64,000 nucleotides of DNA from Oscillospiraceae bacterium. Lineage in GTDB: Bacteria; Bacillota; Clostridia; Oscillospirales; Ruminococcaceae. A program made the position numbers and the translations under genes. The stretch covers positions 1 through 64,000 of the forward strand of contig JAFXCV010000068.1 of the NCBI GenBank assembly GCA_017521325.1, written 5' to 3'. This document shows, piece after piece, positions 23,469 to 32,025 of the stretch. A model generated the notes under the pieces. The model was not told where the DNA came from. It saw nothing but the letters and a program-made list of their open reading frames with translations, and ran no database searches. Within the stretch, counting starts at the first letter, position 1; every line of letters starts with the position of its first letter.

Positions 23469-24905
23469 TTATGAATGAAATATACGGGAATAATTCTCAT
23501 AGATAAAAGCGTTCTGAGGATTCGGAATGTATTCTTTGATAGTGATGGAATCCGCAATCAGTCTGCGTGCCTGTGAAATTCCATCAAGCTCCCCTTCAGA
23601 GATAAGCTGGATTACAGCATTTCCATATGCTGCCGCTTCCGCAGGTCCGATCAGTACAGGAATATTACAAATATCCGCAGTCAGCTGACACAGCAGCATA
23701 TCCCGGCTGCCTCCGAGCATATAAATGCGGCTGATTTTCTTACCCGTGCAGCGCTGCATTTCATCAAGTGTATCCCTGAATTTGCAGGCAAGGCTTTCAT
23801 AGATGCAGCGAAGCGCTTCGGCAAGATCGGAGGGTTCCTGCTGTCCGCTCTCGATGCACCATGCACGAAGTCTTGTGAGAATATCATAGGATTCCGAGAA
23901 AGCAGGTGCATCCGTATCAATAAATCGTACTGCAGGTTCTGCCTGCGCCGCAAGCTTTTCAAGCTCGGAATAGGAGTAACTTCTGCCACGCCGCAGCAGC
24001 GCACGTCTGATATCCTGAATCATCCGAAGGCCATTCATATCCTTCTGAAGCGTATGAAGAGTACCGAAGCCTGCCTGCGGAACAAAAGCATGCTGATCCG
24101 ATGATAAAGCGGCATTATCTTCGTCAAGCTCAAATGTAAATCTGGAAGATGCTCCGCATGTGATCGACGCAAAGGGGATTCCGTCCGTGTCCGGAACAGA
24201 AACCGCTGCACACTGGGAACCATTTCCACAGACTGCAATGACGGGGACGGAGGGGATATCAAGTTCCGTGCAGATTTCTTCTGAAAGCATTCCCTTTCGA
24301 GTACCTGTCTGCATAATCGTCGGGAACAGATGCTCGGGAATTCCAAGCTGTTCCACAATCTCCGAGTTCCACCCACCGCCGGAGTGATCGAACATACCCG
24401 TTGCGTCGGCGATACAGTGTTCCGTTGAAATATCCCCTGTCAGAAAATATGCAATCAGATCGGGGATGGGGAGAAACACCTGTGCCTGTGCAAGAAGTTC
24501 GGGTGCATTGCATTTCTGCTCAAAAAGCTGCACAGCAGTGCAGTCGGAGCTTTTCAGTATCTGAAGGAGATCTCTGTCTGATCTGAGAATTCTCTCTGTT
24601 CTTTTATCAGAAAAGTGAAACGGATTGGAAAGGAGGTTACCACGTTTGTCAAGCAAACCATAGTCCTTTTCCCATGCGTTGATACCGATGCTGTCAAATC
24701 CACCCATTGCATGTGCTTTGCGGAGCCCTGCTTTGATTTCTTGGAAAATACGCAGTATATCCCAATAAACGTGTCCACCGCAGGAAACAGGTTCATTTGG
24801 AAAACGATGGACATCCTGCATTCTCAGACGATTTCCGTCATAGATGGCGGTTATAATACGTCCGCCCGCTGCACTCAGGTCGAGTGCAAGTACTCTTCTG
24901 CTCAT
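23469..24905 (-). CDS. Rhamnulokinase-like FGGY protein lacking catalytic Asp
   Basis: A 478-residue FGGY carbohydrate-kinase fold protein whose N-terminus (VLALDLSAAGGRI, HRFPNEPV, YWDILRIFQEIKAGL) and middle (GLLDKRGNLLSNPFHFSDKRT) are plainly rhamnulokinase-like. L-rhamnulokinase phosphorylates L-rhamnulose at O1. However, the catalytic GHDTAS segment reads GNGSQC, so the His-Asp pair becomes N228-G229; the sugar-binding DTWGVD reads NAWEKD; and the SSGTWS nucleotide loop reads TCGASS. The frame is intact over its full length, which argues against simple decay. It may have a new substrate, a non-enzymatic role, or no kinase activity. No rhamnose isomerase or aldolase is nearby; the neighbour is a flippase. 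Start at 24905 has GGAG seven bases upstream. Confidence 0.82.
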   Translation of the reverse strand: MSRRVLALDLSAAGGRIITAIYDGNRLRMQDVHRFPNEPVSCGGHVYWDILRIFQEIKAGLRKAHAMGGFDSIGINAWEKDYGLLDKRGNLLSNPFHFSDKRTERILRSDRDLLQILKSSDCTAVQLFEQKCNAPELLAQAQVFLPIPDLIAYFLTGDISTEHCIADATGMFDHSGGGWNSEIVEQLGIPEHLFPTIMQTGTRKGMLSEEICTELDIPSVPVIAVCGNGSQCAAVSVPDTDGIPFASITCGASSRFTFELDEDNAALSSDQHAFVPQAGFGTLHTLQKDMNGLRMIQDIRRALLRRGRSYSYSELEKLAAQAEPAVRFIDTDAPAFSESYDILTRLRAWCIESGQQEPSDLAEALRCIYESLACKFRDTLDEMQRCTGKKISRIYMLGGSRDMLLCQLTADICNIPVLIGPAEAAAYGNAVIQLISEGELDGISQARRLIADSITIKEYIPNPQNAFIYENYSRIFHS

Positions 24906-25077
24906 TTTGCTGCTCCTTTATTCATCTTTTATCTGTTGTATATCTGCAAAATCTGTCACTATAGAACATTATACACGATATTGGAACATATGTCCAGTAC
25001 TTTTTCAAGATGTATTGATAATTTTCTACATTATGAAGCAGAAATATGATTTTCTTGAAAAAAACCGGATACAGCTA

Positions 25078-25106
25078 TTGACGGCAGGCGTTTTATTCGG
25101 TATAAT
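25078..25106 (+). promoter_or_regulatory. Sigma-A promoter for rpe-rnf-like operon
   Basis: TTGACG (25078-25083), 17 bp, TATAAT (25101-25106). Confidence 0.75.
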
Positions 25107-25157
25107 ATAATAGTAAAGGTATGTACACAGAAACCCTGACACTTGTGGAGGTGTGCT

Positions 25158-25829
25158 TTGAAAAATCAGATTTCAGCGTCCATTCTCAATGCCGATCTGC
25201 TCCATCTGGAGGAGGTTGTCCGTAAGCTTGAAGCAGCAAAGGTTGATATGCTGCATTTTGACGTGATGGATGGCGTTTTTGTAAACAATATATCCTTTGG
25301 AATTCCGATTCTGAGTGCATTGTCGGAGGCAACATCCATGTATAAAGACGTACATCTGATGATCACGGATCCTCTCAGATATGTAGACGCCTTTGCAAAA
25401 GCCGGTGCGGATATGATTACTTTTCATCTGGAAAGTGAAAGTAATCCGATGGCAGTGATTAATGCAATTCATTCTTCGGGCTGTAAGGCAGGTATTTCCA
25501 TCAAGCCCGCAACGCCCGCAGATACAGTATTTCCGTTCCTCGACAAGGTTGATATGGTACTTGTCATGACGGTTGAGCCGGGTTTTGGCGGTCAGGGATT
25601 TATTCATGAAATGACCGATAAAATTTCTGAAATCCGTCGTGAAGCCGATAAAATGGGATTGTCCCTGATGATTGAAGTGGATGGCGGAATCAATCACGAA
25701 ACTGCACCTCTTGTCTGGAATGCCGGTTCCGATGTGTTTGTTGTCGGCAGCTATCTGTTCAGACATAGTGACCTTGTCGAGGCGGTAAACGGACTGCGGT
25801 TTGAATCACAGGAGGCTGTGAAAGCGTGA
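25158..25829 (+). CDS. rpe: Ribulose-phosphate 3-epimerase
   Basis: A 223-residue TIM-barrel enzyme that interconverts ribulose-5-phosphate and xylulose-5-phosphate in the pentose phosphate pathway. Signature parts are ISASILNADLLHLEE, the metal-binding HFDVMDG, VHLMI, TFHLE, the phosphate loop VEPGFGGQGF and EVDGGI. The start is TTG at 25158, six bases after GGAGG (25147-25151); an in-frame TTG at 25143 has no ribosome site. The stop codon overlaps the GTG start of the RnfD-like gene (GTGA), so the two are translationally coupled, an unusual partnership for an epimerase. The activity call is strong. Confidence 0.9.
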   Translation: MKNQISASILNADLLHLEEVVRKLEAAKVDMLHFDVMDGVFVNNISFGIPILSALSEATSMYKDVHLMITDPLRYVDAFAKAGADMITFHLESESNPMAVINAIHSSGCKAGISIKPATPADTVFPFLDKVDMVLVMTVEPGFGGQGFIHEMTDKISEIRREADKMGLSLMIEVDGGINHETAPLVWNAGSDVFVVGSYLFRHSDLVEAVNGLRFESQEAVKA

Positions 25830-26812
25830 ACAGTGCTGCAACAAAACCGCATTTCAGGTCCCCTGAATACTGGCTGGCTTTAGGTGCGGTATGTCTGGTG
25901 AGCCTATGCTTTTATGGACTGCGTGCCGCTCTGATCATTGGAATTGCGACAGTTACTGCGGTGCTTACGGATTTCTTTTGTCTGTTTTTGCAGAATAAAT
26001 CTTACAGAAAAGTCGATATTGCAAATATCGCTCCGCCCATAGTCATGGTGCTGATGTTTCCGTCAAGTGTTTCCTATCCAGTTGTTGTGCTCAGCACCGT
26101 TTTTACGGTTGCAGTGGGGATCCATGTGTTCGGAAGCCGTCGGAATTATCTTTTCCCACCGGCTGCAGTCGGCTATCTCTTTGCACTGCTTTGCTGGAGG
26201 GACGAGCTTCTGAATGCACCGCATGCAGGCGTGCATCTTCCGATGTTCGGAAGTCATGAGGGGGTTCTTCAATCTACACTGAGCAGCAGATTCAATCATG
26301 AAGGGGTCTTTGCGGCTGAAACATTTGATATTCTTATCGGCAATGTCGCCTCACCCATGGGAACCGGCTGTATCCTGCTCCTTGCGGTCATTCTTCTTGT
26401 TCTGTTGTTTCGCAGTTCTGTTTCCTGCTGGGGTGTTGCCGGTTATCTGTTCGGAATTTCATTTCTTGCAAATTTCGGAAGCATTCCTGCCCTCTATTAT
26501 CTTTCTGTCAATATGGTAATCTTTTCCATGATTTTTCTTGTGGGGGATACGCTTGTGATTCCCAATGGAAGGCTTTCCGTTCTGTTCGGCAGTACTTTGA
26601 CAGGTATGCTGACCTATTATCTGATGGCAGCTCATGCGCTGGAATATGCTCCCGTCGTTGCCGTTATGCTGACATGTCCTCTGTGGCATGCGCTCGCAGA
26701 AATTGAGGAACGTATCGGACAGAAACTTGATGCAATGGAGCTTGCCGCAAAGCAGGAAATGATGCAGGATGGTGTACCGACAGACGTGGAGGTGCTGCAT
26801 GAAACAGAATAA
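25826..26812 (+). CDS. rnfD: RnfD/NqrB-family membrane subunit
   Basis: A 328-residue polytopic protein of the RnfD/NqrB family, subunits that carry covalent FMN and help move electrons and Na+ or H+ in the Rnf and Nqr complexes. Visible landmarks are NIAPPIVMVLMFPSS, FPPAAVGYLFAL, IGNVASPMGTG (the usual GN-GGS-GE turn) and FLVGDTLVIPNGR. The flavin-attachment threonine normally precedes the GN turn; a candidate is the Thr in LQSTLSSRF, but the motif is not typical. The start is GTG, overlapping the rpe stop. RnfE-like and RnfA-like genes follow; RnfB, RnfC and RnfG are absent here. Family membership is good, function in this reduced set is unclear. Confidence 0.75.
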   Translation: MNSAATKPHFRSPEYWLALGAVCLVSLCFYGLRAALIIGIATVTAVLTDFFCLFLQNKSYRKVDIANIAPPIVMVLMFPSSVSYPVVVLSTVFTVAVGIHVFGSRRNYLFPPAAVGYLFALLCWRDELLNAPHAGVHLPMFGSHEGVLQSTLSSRFNHEGVFAAETFDILIGNVASPMGTGCILLLAVILLVLLFRSSVSCWGVAGYLFGISFLANFGSIPALYYLSVNMVIFSMIFLVGDTLVIPNGRLSVLFGSTLTGMLTYYLMAAHALEYAPVVAVMLTCPLWHALAEIEERIGQKLDAMELAAKQEMMQDGVPTDVEVLHETE

Positions 26813-27377
26813 GTTTTCAGCAATTGATGGGCTTTTTCGCCGCAATGCAGTACTCGCCGAAGGAATGGTCATTGCACCGATCGTTGTCTGCTGTGATACG
26901 CTACCCAAGGCACTGATACTTTCACTTGCATTTGCATGCATCACTTTCTTGTCCGTGAGTATTGCTTCTTTTTTTCCGAAAAGTATTCCCTATGCACTCA
27001 GGATCATTCTGTATGCAATCACTTCGTCGCTTATCTATATTCCGGTTGCAATGCTTTGCAGCTATCTGAATTTTGCAGTGATCGGAATGTATCTGCCGCT
27101 TTTGACGGTCAATTCCTTTGTGGTTCTGCATTCGGAGCTTTATTTCTACAAGCTGCAAAAGCGTCTGCTTCTGCCCGCCCTCTTTCTCCATATTGCCGGC
27201 TTCTGTCTGACTGCGGTTATAATCGGTCTGGTCCGTGAGATACTTGCATATGGTACGATTTGCGGCAGGGTAGTGGATGTTCCCGTTCTGATGCAAGGCT
27301 TATCCGCACCGTGGGCGGGCTTCATCCTTCTTGGTATTCTTTGTGCAGTGCATCGGAAATTTTTCCCCAAAAAGTAG
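26799..27377 (+). CDS. RnfE/NqrD-like membrane subunit
   Basis: A 192-residue membrane protein with about six segments, of the RnfE/RnfA/NqrD/NqrE family. GLFRRNAVLAEGMVIAPIVV and YALRIILYAITSSLIYIPVAML match the half-repeat layout of RnfE, including the conserved residues around the half-helices that hold the membrane Fe-S or cofactor; the usual conserved Cys pair is only partly visible (VVCCDTLPKA). The start at 26799 is chosen because GGAGGTG lies five bases upstream; it overlaps rnfD by 14 bases. It is coupled to an RnfA-like gene ten bases downstream. Assignment to RnfE rather than RnfA is by order and length. Confidence 0.7.
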   Translation: MKQNKFSAIDGLFRRNAVLAEGMVIAPIVVCCDTLPKALILSLAFACITFLSVSIASFFPKSIPYALRIILYAITSSLIYIPVAMLCSYLNFAVIGMYLPLLTVNSFVVLHSELYFYKLQKRLLLPALFLHIAGFCLTAVIIGLVREILAYGTICGRVVDVPVLMQGLSAPWAGFILLGILCAVHRKFFPKK

Positions 27378-27387
27378 GTGAGCAGTT

Positions 27388-28032
27388 ATGTGGATCTTTA
27401 CAGTATTTTTATCGCTGCTTGCGGATAATCTGATTTTTACTAAAGCGCTCGGAACTAGCACACTGATGGCGGCATCCAAAAGCCGTTCCAATCTGCTGAT
27501 TCTGTCGCTTATGATGTCCCTGTTTTCTGTAGCAGGGTGCATGCTGACCACGATCCTTTACTGGAGTATTCCACTGCTTCGTCATGAATCCGTGATGGTG
27601 GAATCTCTTTTCAGTCCCATTTTGTATACCGCTGTTATTTCTGTCATATATATCGTAGTGCTTCTGCTTTTATATGCTTTAAGCGGTAAATGGTTTTCCA
27701 CAATTAAGAAATATGTCCATCTGTCTGCATTTAACTGTGCTGTCATGGGCGTCATGCATCTTTGCTTTGCGCCTGAACGTTTTCTGACAGGAAGTTTTGT
27801 GCCTACAGATTTTCTGGGAATGTCCATGCCTGTAATGGACGCAAGAACCGTCTATGGTTCTTTGCTGTTCGGAATTCAGATGGGTCTGGGATTTCTTCTT
27901 GCATCTCTTTTCCTGCTTGCGGTCCGCAAGCGGCTGTATGCACCTGAAGTTCCGGCTGCATTTCGTGGCTTCCCTGCGATTTTAGTCTATATCGGGTTGC
28001 TTTCGATGGCAATCCATGCAATCACTGTGTAA
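27388..28032 (+). CDS. RnfA/NqrE-like membrane subunit
   Basis: A 214-residue membrane protein that pairs with the preceding gene as the second member of the RnfA/RnfE family. Diagnostic parts are LLADNLIFTKALGTS, FNCAVMGVM (the conserved Asn-Cys of the second half-repeat), GLGFLLASLFLL and the closing AAFRGFPAILVYIGLLSMA. These subunits form the trans-membrane electron path in Rnf/Nqr. The ribosome site is TAGGTGAG. Standard complexes also need RnfB, RnfC and RnfG, none of which is here, so this is either a partner set for subunits coded elsewhere or a distinct three-subunit membrane device. Confidence 0.72.
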   Translation: MWIFTVFLSLLADNLIFTKALGTSTLMAASKSRSNLLILSLMMSLFSVAGCMLTTILYWSIPLLRHESVMVESLFSPILYTAVISVIYIVVLLLLYALSGKWFSTIKKYVHLSAFNCAVMGVMHLCFAPERFLTGSFVPTDFLGMSMPVMDARTVYGSLLFGIQMGLGFLLASLFLLAVRKRLYAPEVPAAFRGFPAILVYIGLLSMAIHAITV

Positions 28033-28081
28033 GAGAGAAAAAATAAACACAGTGCACCCGGAGAGGAGAAAACAATTTCAT

Positions 28082-29170
28082 ATGAAAATCAAACCGAAAG
28101 GACGTAAAATCTATCGGTACAAAACACGGTTTGAACGTCTGAAGGGATTCCTGCGTGATACCCGTGCAATTTCGCTGACTGTTCTGGGTACAGGCGTATT
28201 TGTATTTGTCGGTTACAGTATCGGTGCGCCTGTGATGGATTTTCTCAAGAAACAGGAAATTCTTGTTCCGACATCCATCGCTGAAACCGATACTTCAAGT
28301 GTGACGGAATCAACCGCCCCGACTGAAGAGCCCACGCAGCCCCCTGTTCAGGAACATAGCAGATTATGCGGCTACTATCTTGATAAATCCGCACTTTCTA
28401 CAAAGCAGACGCTTGAAGATGCTCTGTCTGCTGTCCCTGAAGGAATTACCCATGTGATCGTACCGCTGAAGGCAGAGGGAGGAAGACTCTATTATGCGAC
28501 TCGCCTTGCAGATGCCGGCATGTGCGGTGCAGTGATAGCGGCAACTCCGCTTGAAACGATTTATACGGTCATAGCGGAAAAAGGCTACATTCCCGTTGCT
28601 TCTATCAACGCTCTTGAAGATTCCGTCTATCCGCATACTTATGCGGAGGCCGCATATAAAATTGCGGACAGTACGGAAAAATGGCTTGATGATGCACCGG
28701 AAAACGGTGGTAAACCCCGTCTTTCCCCCTTCAGCGAACTGACATTGGATTATTTAGCAAATCTTACCGATGAAATTGTACAGACAGGCTTTACTGTAAT
28801 ACTTTGCGAGGGACTCATGTTCCCTGATTTTACTGCAGAAGAGCTGCAGACTCTTGATACCCGTGTATCCTCAGCCGACAGGTCTTCCGCACTTGCGGAT
28901 GTGGTCAATGTTATGAAAAATGCCGCGGGAAATGCAGCGTTCTATGTTAGTGTTGATGGCGATGCACTTTTGAAGGGAAAGGCTGAGCTTATGGATGCTG
29001 CAGAGCTTATTTCTGTGACAGGCATTGTGGTTTCAGCGGATGCACAGACAGCACAGCAAAAACAGAAAATTCAGAATCTGCTCTCGGAATTCAGCTGTGT
29101 GCTGCAGCTTGAGGGAGAGGGCGATGCACAGTCTGCTGCAATTGACGGCAGTTATATTCTGCGTCCTTAA
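28082..29170 (+). CDS. Membrane-anchored extracytoplasmic protein, GHL/DUF4015-like
   Basis: A 362-residue protein with a basic cytoplasmic N-terminus (about 40 residues), one membrane segment (SLTVLGTGVFVFVGYSIGAPV), a Ser/Thr/Pro linker (about 65-95) and a soluble outer domain. The outer domain opens CGYYLDKSAL and has a TIM-barrel-like rhythm (ITHVIVPLKAEGGRLYYAT, VIAATPLETIY, GYIPVASINALED), which recalls the putative glycoside-hydrolase-like DUF4015 family, but catalytic acids cannot be assigned. The start at 28082 has AGGAG 13 bases upstream, somewhat far. It follows the Rnf-like genes by 49 bases and may be part of that operon. Function unknown. Confidence 0.6.
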   Translation: MKIKPKGRKIYRYKTRFERLKGFLRDTRAISLTVLGTGVFVFVGYSIGAPVMDFLKKQEILVPTSIAETDTSSVTESTAPTEEPTQPPVQEHSRLCGYYLDKSALSTKQTLEDALSAVPEGITHVIVPLKAEGGRLYYATRLADAGMCGAVIAATPLETIYTVIAEKGYIPVASINALEDSVYPHTYAEAAYKIADSTEKWLDDAPENGGKPRLSPFSELTLDYLANLTDEIVQTGFTVILCEGLMFPDFTAEELQTLDTRVSSADRSSALADVVNVMKNAAGNAAFYVSVDGDALLKGKAELMDAAELISVTGIVVSADAQTAQQKQKIQNLLSEFSCVLQLEGEGDAQSAAIDGSYILRP

Positions 29171-29230
29171 ACACGAACAAAATTTGCGAAAAGCAAATGA
29201 AATAGAAAGCAATGAAGGGGTGTCAATACC

Positions 29231-30190
29231 ATGGCAGAAAAATTTACCGTTGCACTGAGCAAAATCATTGATGAATTCAAGCTTGAAGTCATCCACATGC
29301 CCTGCGAGGCTGCTGAAATCCTGATCGATGAAAATGACGTTACACGTCCCGGACTTCAGCTGATGGGTTTTTATGAGTACTTCAACCCTGAGCGTATCCA
29401 GATCATCGGCAAGATGGAATTTGCTTATCTTTCCACAATTGATGAAAAGACAAGATATGAGAGACTGGAAAAGCTTATTTCTCAGAAGCTCCCTGCACTT
29501 GTCATTACAAGAGAACTTCCGTATTTTGACGAAATGCTTGAGCTTGCAAAAAAATATGAAATGCCGCTTTTGCGCAGTAAGGAAAGTACTTCGAATTTTA
29601 TGTCGGGATTGATTGCATTCCTCAACCTCAACCTTGCCCCCCGTATTACTCGCCATGGCGTTTTGATTGAAATTTATGGCGAAGGTGTATTTATCACCGG
29701 CGAAAGCGGCGTAGGTAAGAGCGAAACTGCAATTGAGCTTGTTAAGCGTGGACATCGTCTTGTAGCGGATGATGCGGTGGAGATCCGCAAGGTTTCCAAT
29801 ATCAGCCTTGTGGGAAGTTCTCCCGAAAATATCCGCCACTTCCTTGAGCTTCGTGGTATCGGTATCATCAACGCACGCCGTCTGTTCGGTATGGGTGCTG
29901 TCAAGATGACAGAGAAGATTGACCTTGTTGTAGAGATGGAGCTTTGGAATCCCGAAAAGATTTATGATCGTATGGGCATGGATATTCAGTATGTATCACT
30001 TCTTGGCGTTAAGGTTCCGTCCCTGACGATTCCCGTAAAACCCGGCAGAAACCTCGCTGTCATTCTGGAAGTTGCCGCTATGAACAACCGTCAGAAGAAA
30101 ATGGGCTATAATGCTGCAATGGAACTGATGAACCGCCTCGGCATGCAGATGGATACCACTGAAACCGTCAAGAACTACGATGTATTTTAA
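29231..30190 (+). CDS. hprK: HPr kinase/phosphorylase
   Basis: A 319-residue bifunctional enzyme that phosphorylates and dephosphorylates Ser46 of HPr, setting carbon catabolite repression through CcpA. The N-terminal domain is followed by the catalytic domain with the Walker A loop GESGVGKSE (about 153-161), RLVADDAVEI and the family signature FLELRGIGIINARRLFG. Length is normal. It heads the conserved clostridial run hprK-murB-rapZ-whiA-dnaE-pfkA. The start has GGGGTG about ten bases upstream. As Ruminococcus relies little on PTS sugars, HprK here most likely acts through HPr or Crh-type proteins in global control. Confidence 0.95.
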   Translation: MAEKFTVALSKIIDEFKLEVIHMPCEAAEILIDENDVTRPGLQLMGFYEYFNPERIQIIGKMEFAYLSTIDEKTRYERLEKLISQKLPALVITRELPYFDEMLELAKKYEMPLLRSKESTSNFMSGLIAFLNLNLAPRITRHGVLIEIYGEGVFITGESGVGKSETAIELVKRGHRLVADDAVEIRKVSNISLVGSSPENIRHFLELRGIGIINARRLFGMGAVKMTEKIDLVVEMELWNPEKIYDRMGMDIQYVSLLGVKVPSLTIPVKPGRNLAVILEVAAMNNRQKKMGYNAAMELMNRLGMQMDTTETVKNYDVF

Positions 30191-30216
30191 TTAACGCAAC
30201 TCATTGGAGGAACACT

Positions 30217-31116
30217 ATGAAAGAACAACTGCAAAAGCTCTGTGAACAATATGCATGTCCTCTGGAAACGGATATCAGACTTTCTCAGCATACAACCTTC
30301 CGTATCGGAGGTACTGCGGATTTTTGGGTGGACATTACCTGCGTACAGGGCTTGCAGGCTTTGTTAAGCTTTTGTCGGAGTCAGAAGATTCCGTATTTTG
30401 TCATTGGCAAAGGCAGCAATATTCTGGCATCCGATGATGGATTTCGTGGAGTCATTCTGCACCTTGGAAACAGATTTTCCGCAATAGAAGTATCTGATGC
30501 AACAATCACTTGTCAGTCAGGTGCGGCGCTCGGTGCAGTTGCCCGCATTGCTGCGGAACATTCGCTCAGCGGTATGGAATGTCTCGCAGGGATTCCGGGA
30601 ACAGTTGGCGGTGCCCTTTACATGAATGCGGGTGCCTACGGCGGTGAGATGAAGGATATCGTTGTCAGCTGTGCGTATGTTACCGCCTATGGTGAGCTTT
30701 GCACGATGGATGCGAAGGAGATGGATCTTTCCTATCGCCACAGTATTTTTGAGGAAAATGCTGGCGTAATCGTGAGCGTAACGCTTCGTCTGGTTCACGG
30801 TGATCAGAAGGCGATCCTCGAGAAAATGGAAGAACTTCTTATACAGCGTAAAACCAAGCAGCCGCTGGAATATCCGAGTGCCGGAAGTACCTTCAAGCGT
30901 CCGCAGGGAAGCTATGCATCCCTGTTGATTGATCAGTGCGGTCTGAAAGGACTTTCTGTCGGAGATGCGCAGGTCAGCGAAAAACACTGCGGCTTTGTTA
31001 TAAATAAGGGCAGTGCAAGCTGTGCCGATGTTCTTGCACTTTGTGAAAATGTAAAGCAGCAGGTAAAGGAGCAGACCGGTTATTCCCTTGAACTTGAACC
31101 GGTTATTCTCGGATAA
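30217..31116 (+). CDS. murB: UDP-N-acetylenolpyruvoylglucosamine reductase
   Basis: A 299-residue FAD enzyme that reduces the enolpyruvyl group of UDP-GlcNAc-enolpyruvate with NADPH to make UDP-MurNAc, the second committed step of peptidoglycan synthesis. FAD-binding parts are HTTFRIGGTADFWV, VIGKGSNILASDDGF and GIPGTVGGALYMNAGAYGGE. The proton-donor serine lies in YPSAGSTFKRP and the catalytic glutamate is near the C-terminus (LELEPVILG). The form lacks the type I insertion, as in most Firmicutes. It starts 26 bases after hprK with TGGAGG ahead of it, in the same operon. Confidence 0.95.
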   Translation: MKEQLQKLCEQYACPLETDIRLSQHTTFRIGGTADFWVDITCVQGLQALLSFCRSQKIPYFVIGKGSNILASDDGFRGVILHLGNRFSAIEVSDATITCQSGAALGAVARIAAEHSLSGMECLAGIPGTVGGALYMNAGAYGGEMKDIVVSCAYVTAYGELCTMDAKEMDLSYRHSIFEENAGVIVSVTLRLVHGDQKAILEKMEELLIQRKTKQPLEYPSAGSTFKRPQGSYASLLIDQCGLKGLSVGDAQVSEKHCGFVINKGSASCADVLALCENVKQQVKEQTGYSLELEPVILG

Positions 31117-31149
31117 TTACGAATACTATTATTTTGTGAGGTGTATAAC

Positions 31150-32007
31150 ATGCAGCTGGTAATGATTACTGGAATGTCCGGTTCCGGAAAATCCATGGTC
31201 ATGCAGGTGATGGAGGATATCGGATATTATTGCATCGACAACCTTCCGCCGCAGCTGATTCCGAAATTTGTGGAGATCTGCAGACAGAAGGAAAACGGCG
31301 TAAATAAAGTTGCAATTGCCGTGGATATCCGTTCCGGCGGTATGTTTTCCGATATTTACAGCTGCTGGCATAATCTGAAGCATGAGTCTGGCGTGGATGT
31401 AAAGGTTGTATTTACGGAGGCATCCGAGGAGGTGCTGATTCAGCGTTACAAAGAAACACGCCGTAAGCATCCTCTCGGGGACAAATGTGGTTCTCTGCAG
31501 GAAGCAATTGCTTACGAGCAGGAACAGCTTCAGCCCATGCGTGCCATTGCAGATTTTTATGTAGAAACTTCGCATTTGAGCGTTCAGCAGTTGAAGGAAG
31601 AAATCAAGAGCATGTTCCTTACGGAAAAATCCGATTCACTGCTCATCAAGGTCATGTCTTTTGGATATAAATATGGCGTTTCGACGGAATCCGACCTTGT
31701 ACTGGATGTCAGATGTCTTCCCAATCCCTTCTATATTCCGGAGCTGAAAACGCATACCGGCTGTGAAAGCTGTGTAAGGGATTATGTGATGCAGTTTCCG
31801 CAGTCGAAGGAACTGCTTGCGAAATTCATGGATATGCTTGAATTTCTGCTGCCGCTTTATATTTCGGAAGGAAAGAGTCAGCTGGTCATTGCCTTCGGAT
31901 GTACGGGCGGCAAGCACCGTTCCATAACATTTGCTGAAATTGTCAGCGAGGCTCTTCTTGAAAAGGGTTACCGTGTGCATAAGATGCACCGTGATATAAC
32001 AAGATAA
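31150..32007 (+). CDS. rapZ: RNase adapter / nucleotide-binding protein RapZ (YvcJ)
   Basis: A 285-residue P-loop protein. The Walker A GMSGSGKS occupies residues 8-15, IDNLPP follows near 35, and the C-terminal domain holds RCLPNPFYIPEL and AFGCTGGKHRS. In enterobacteria RapZ senses GlcN6P and guides RNase E to GlmZ; in Firmicutes YvcJ binds nucleotides and affects competence, with a less defined role. I take ATG at 31150, seven bases after GAGGTG, rather than the in-frame GTG at 31141 that overlaps that site. Located between murB and whiA in the usual order. Confidence 0.93.
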   Translation: MQLVMITGMSGSGKSMVMQVMEDIGYYCIDNLPPQLIPKFVEICRQKENGVNKVAIAVDIRSGGMFSDIYSCWHNLKHESGVDVKVVFTEASEEVLIQRYKETRRKHPLGDKCGSLQEAIAYEQEQLQPMRAIADFYVETSHLSVQQLKEEIKSMFLTEKSDSLLIKVMSFGYKYGVSTESDLVLDVRCLPNPFYIPELKTHTGCESCVRDYVMQFPQSKELLAKFMDMLEFLLPLYISEGKSQLVIAFGCTGGKHRSITFAEIVSEALLEKGYRVHKMHRDITR

Positions 32008-32025
32008 AAACGGAGGTGAAACGAT

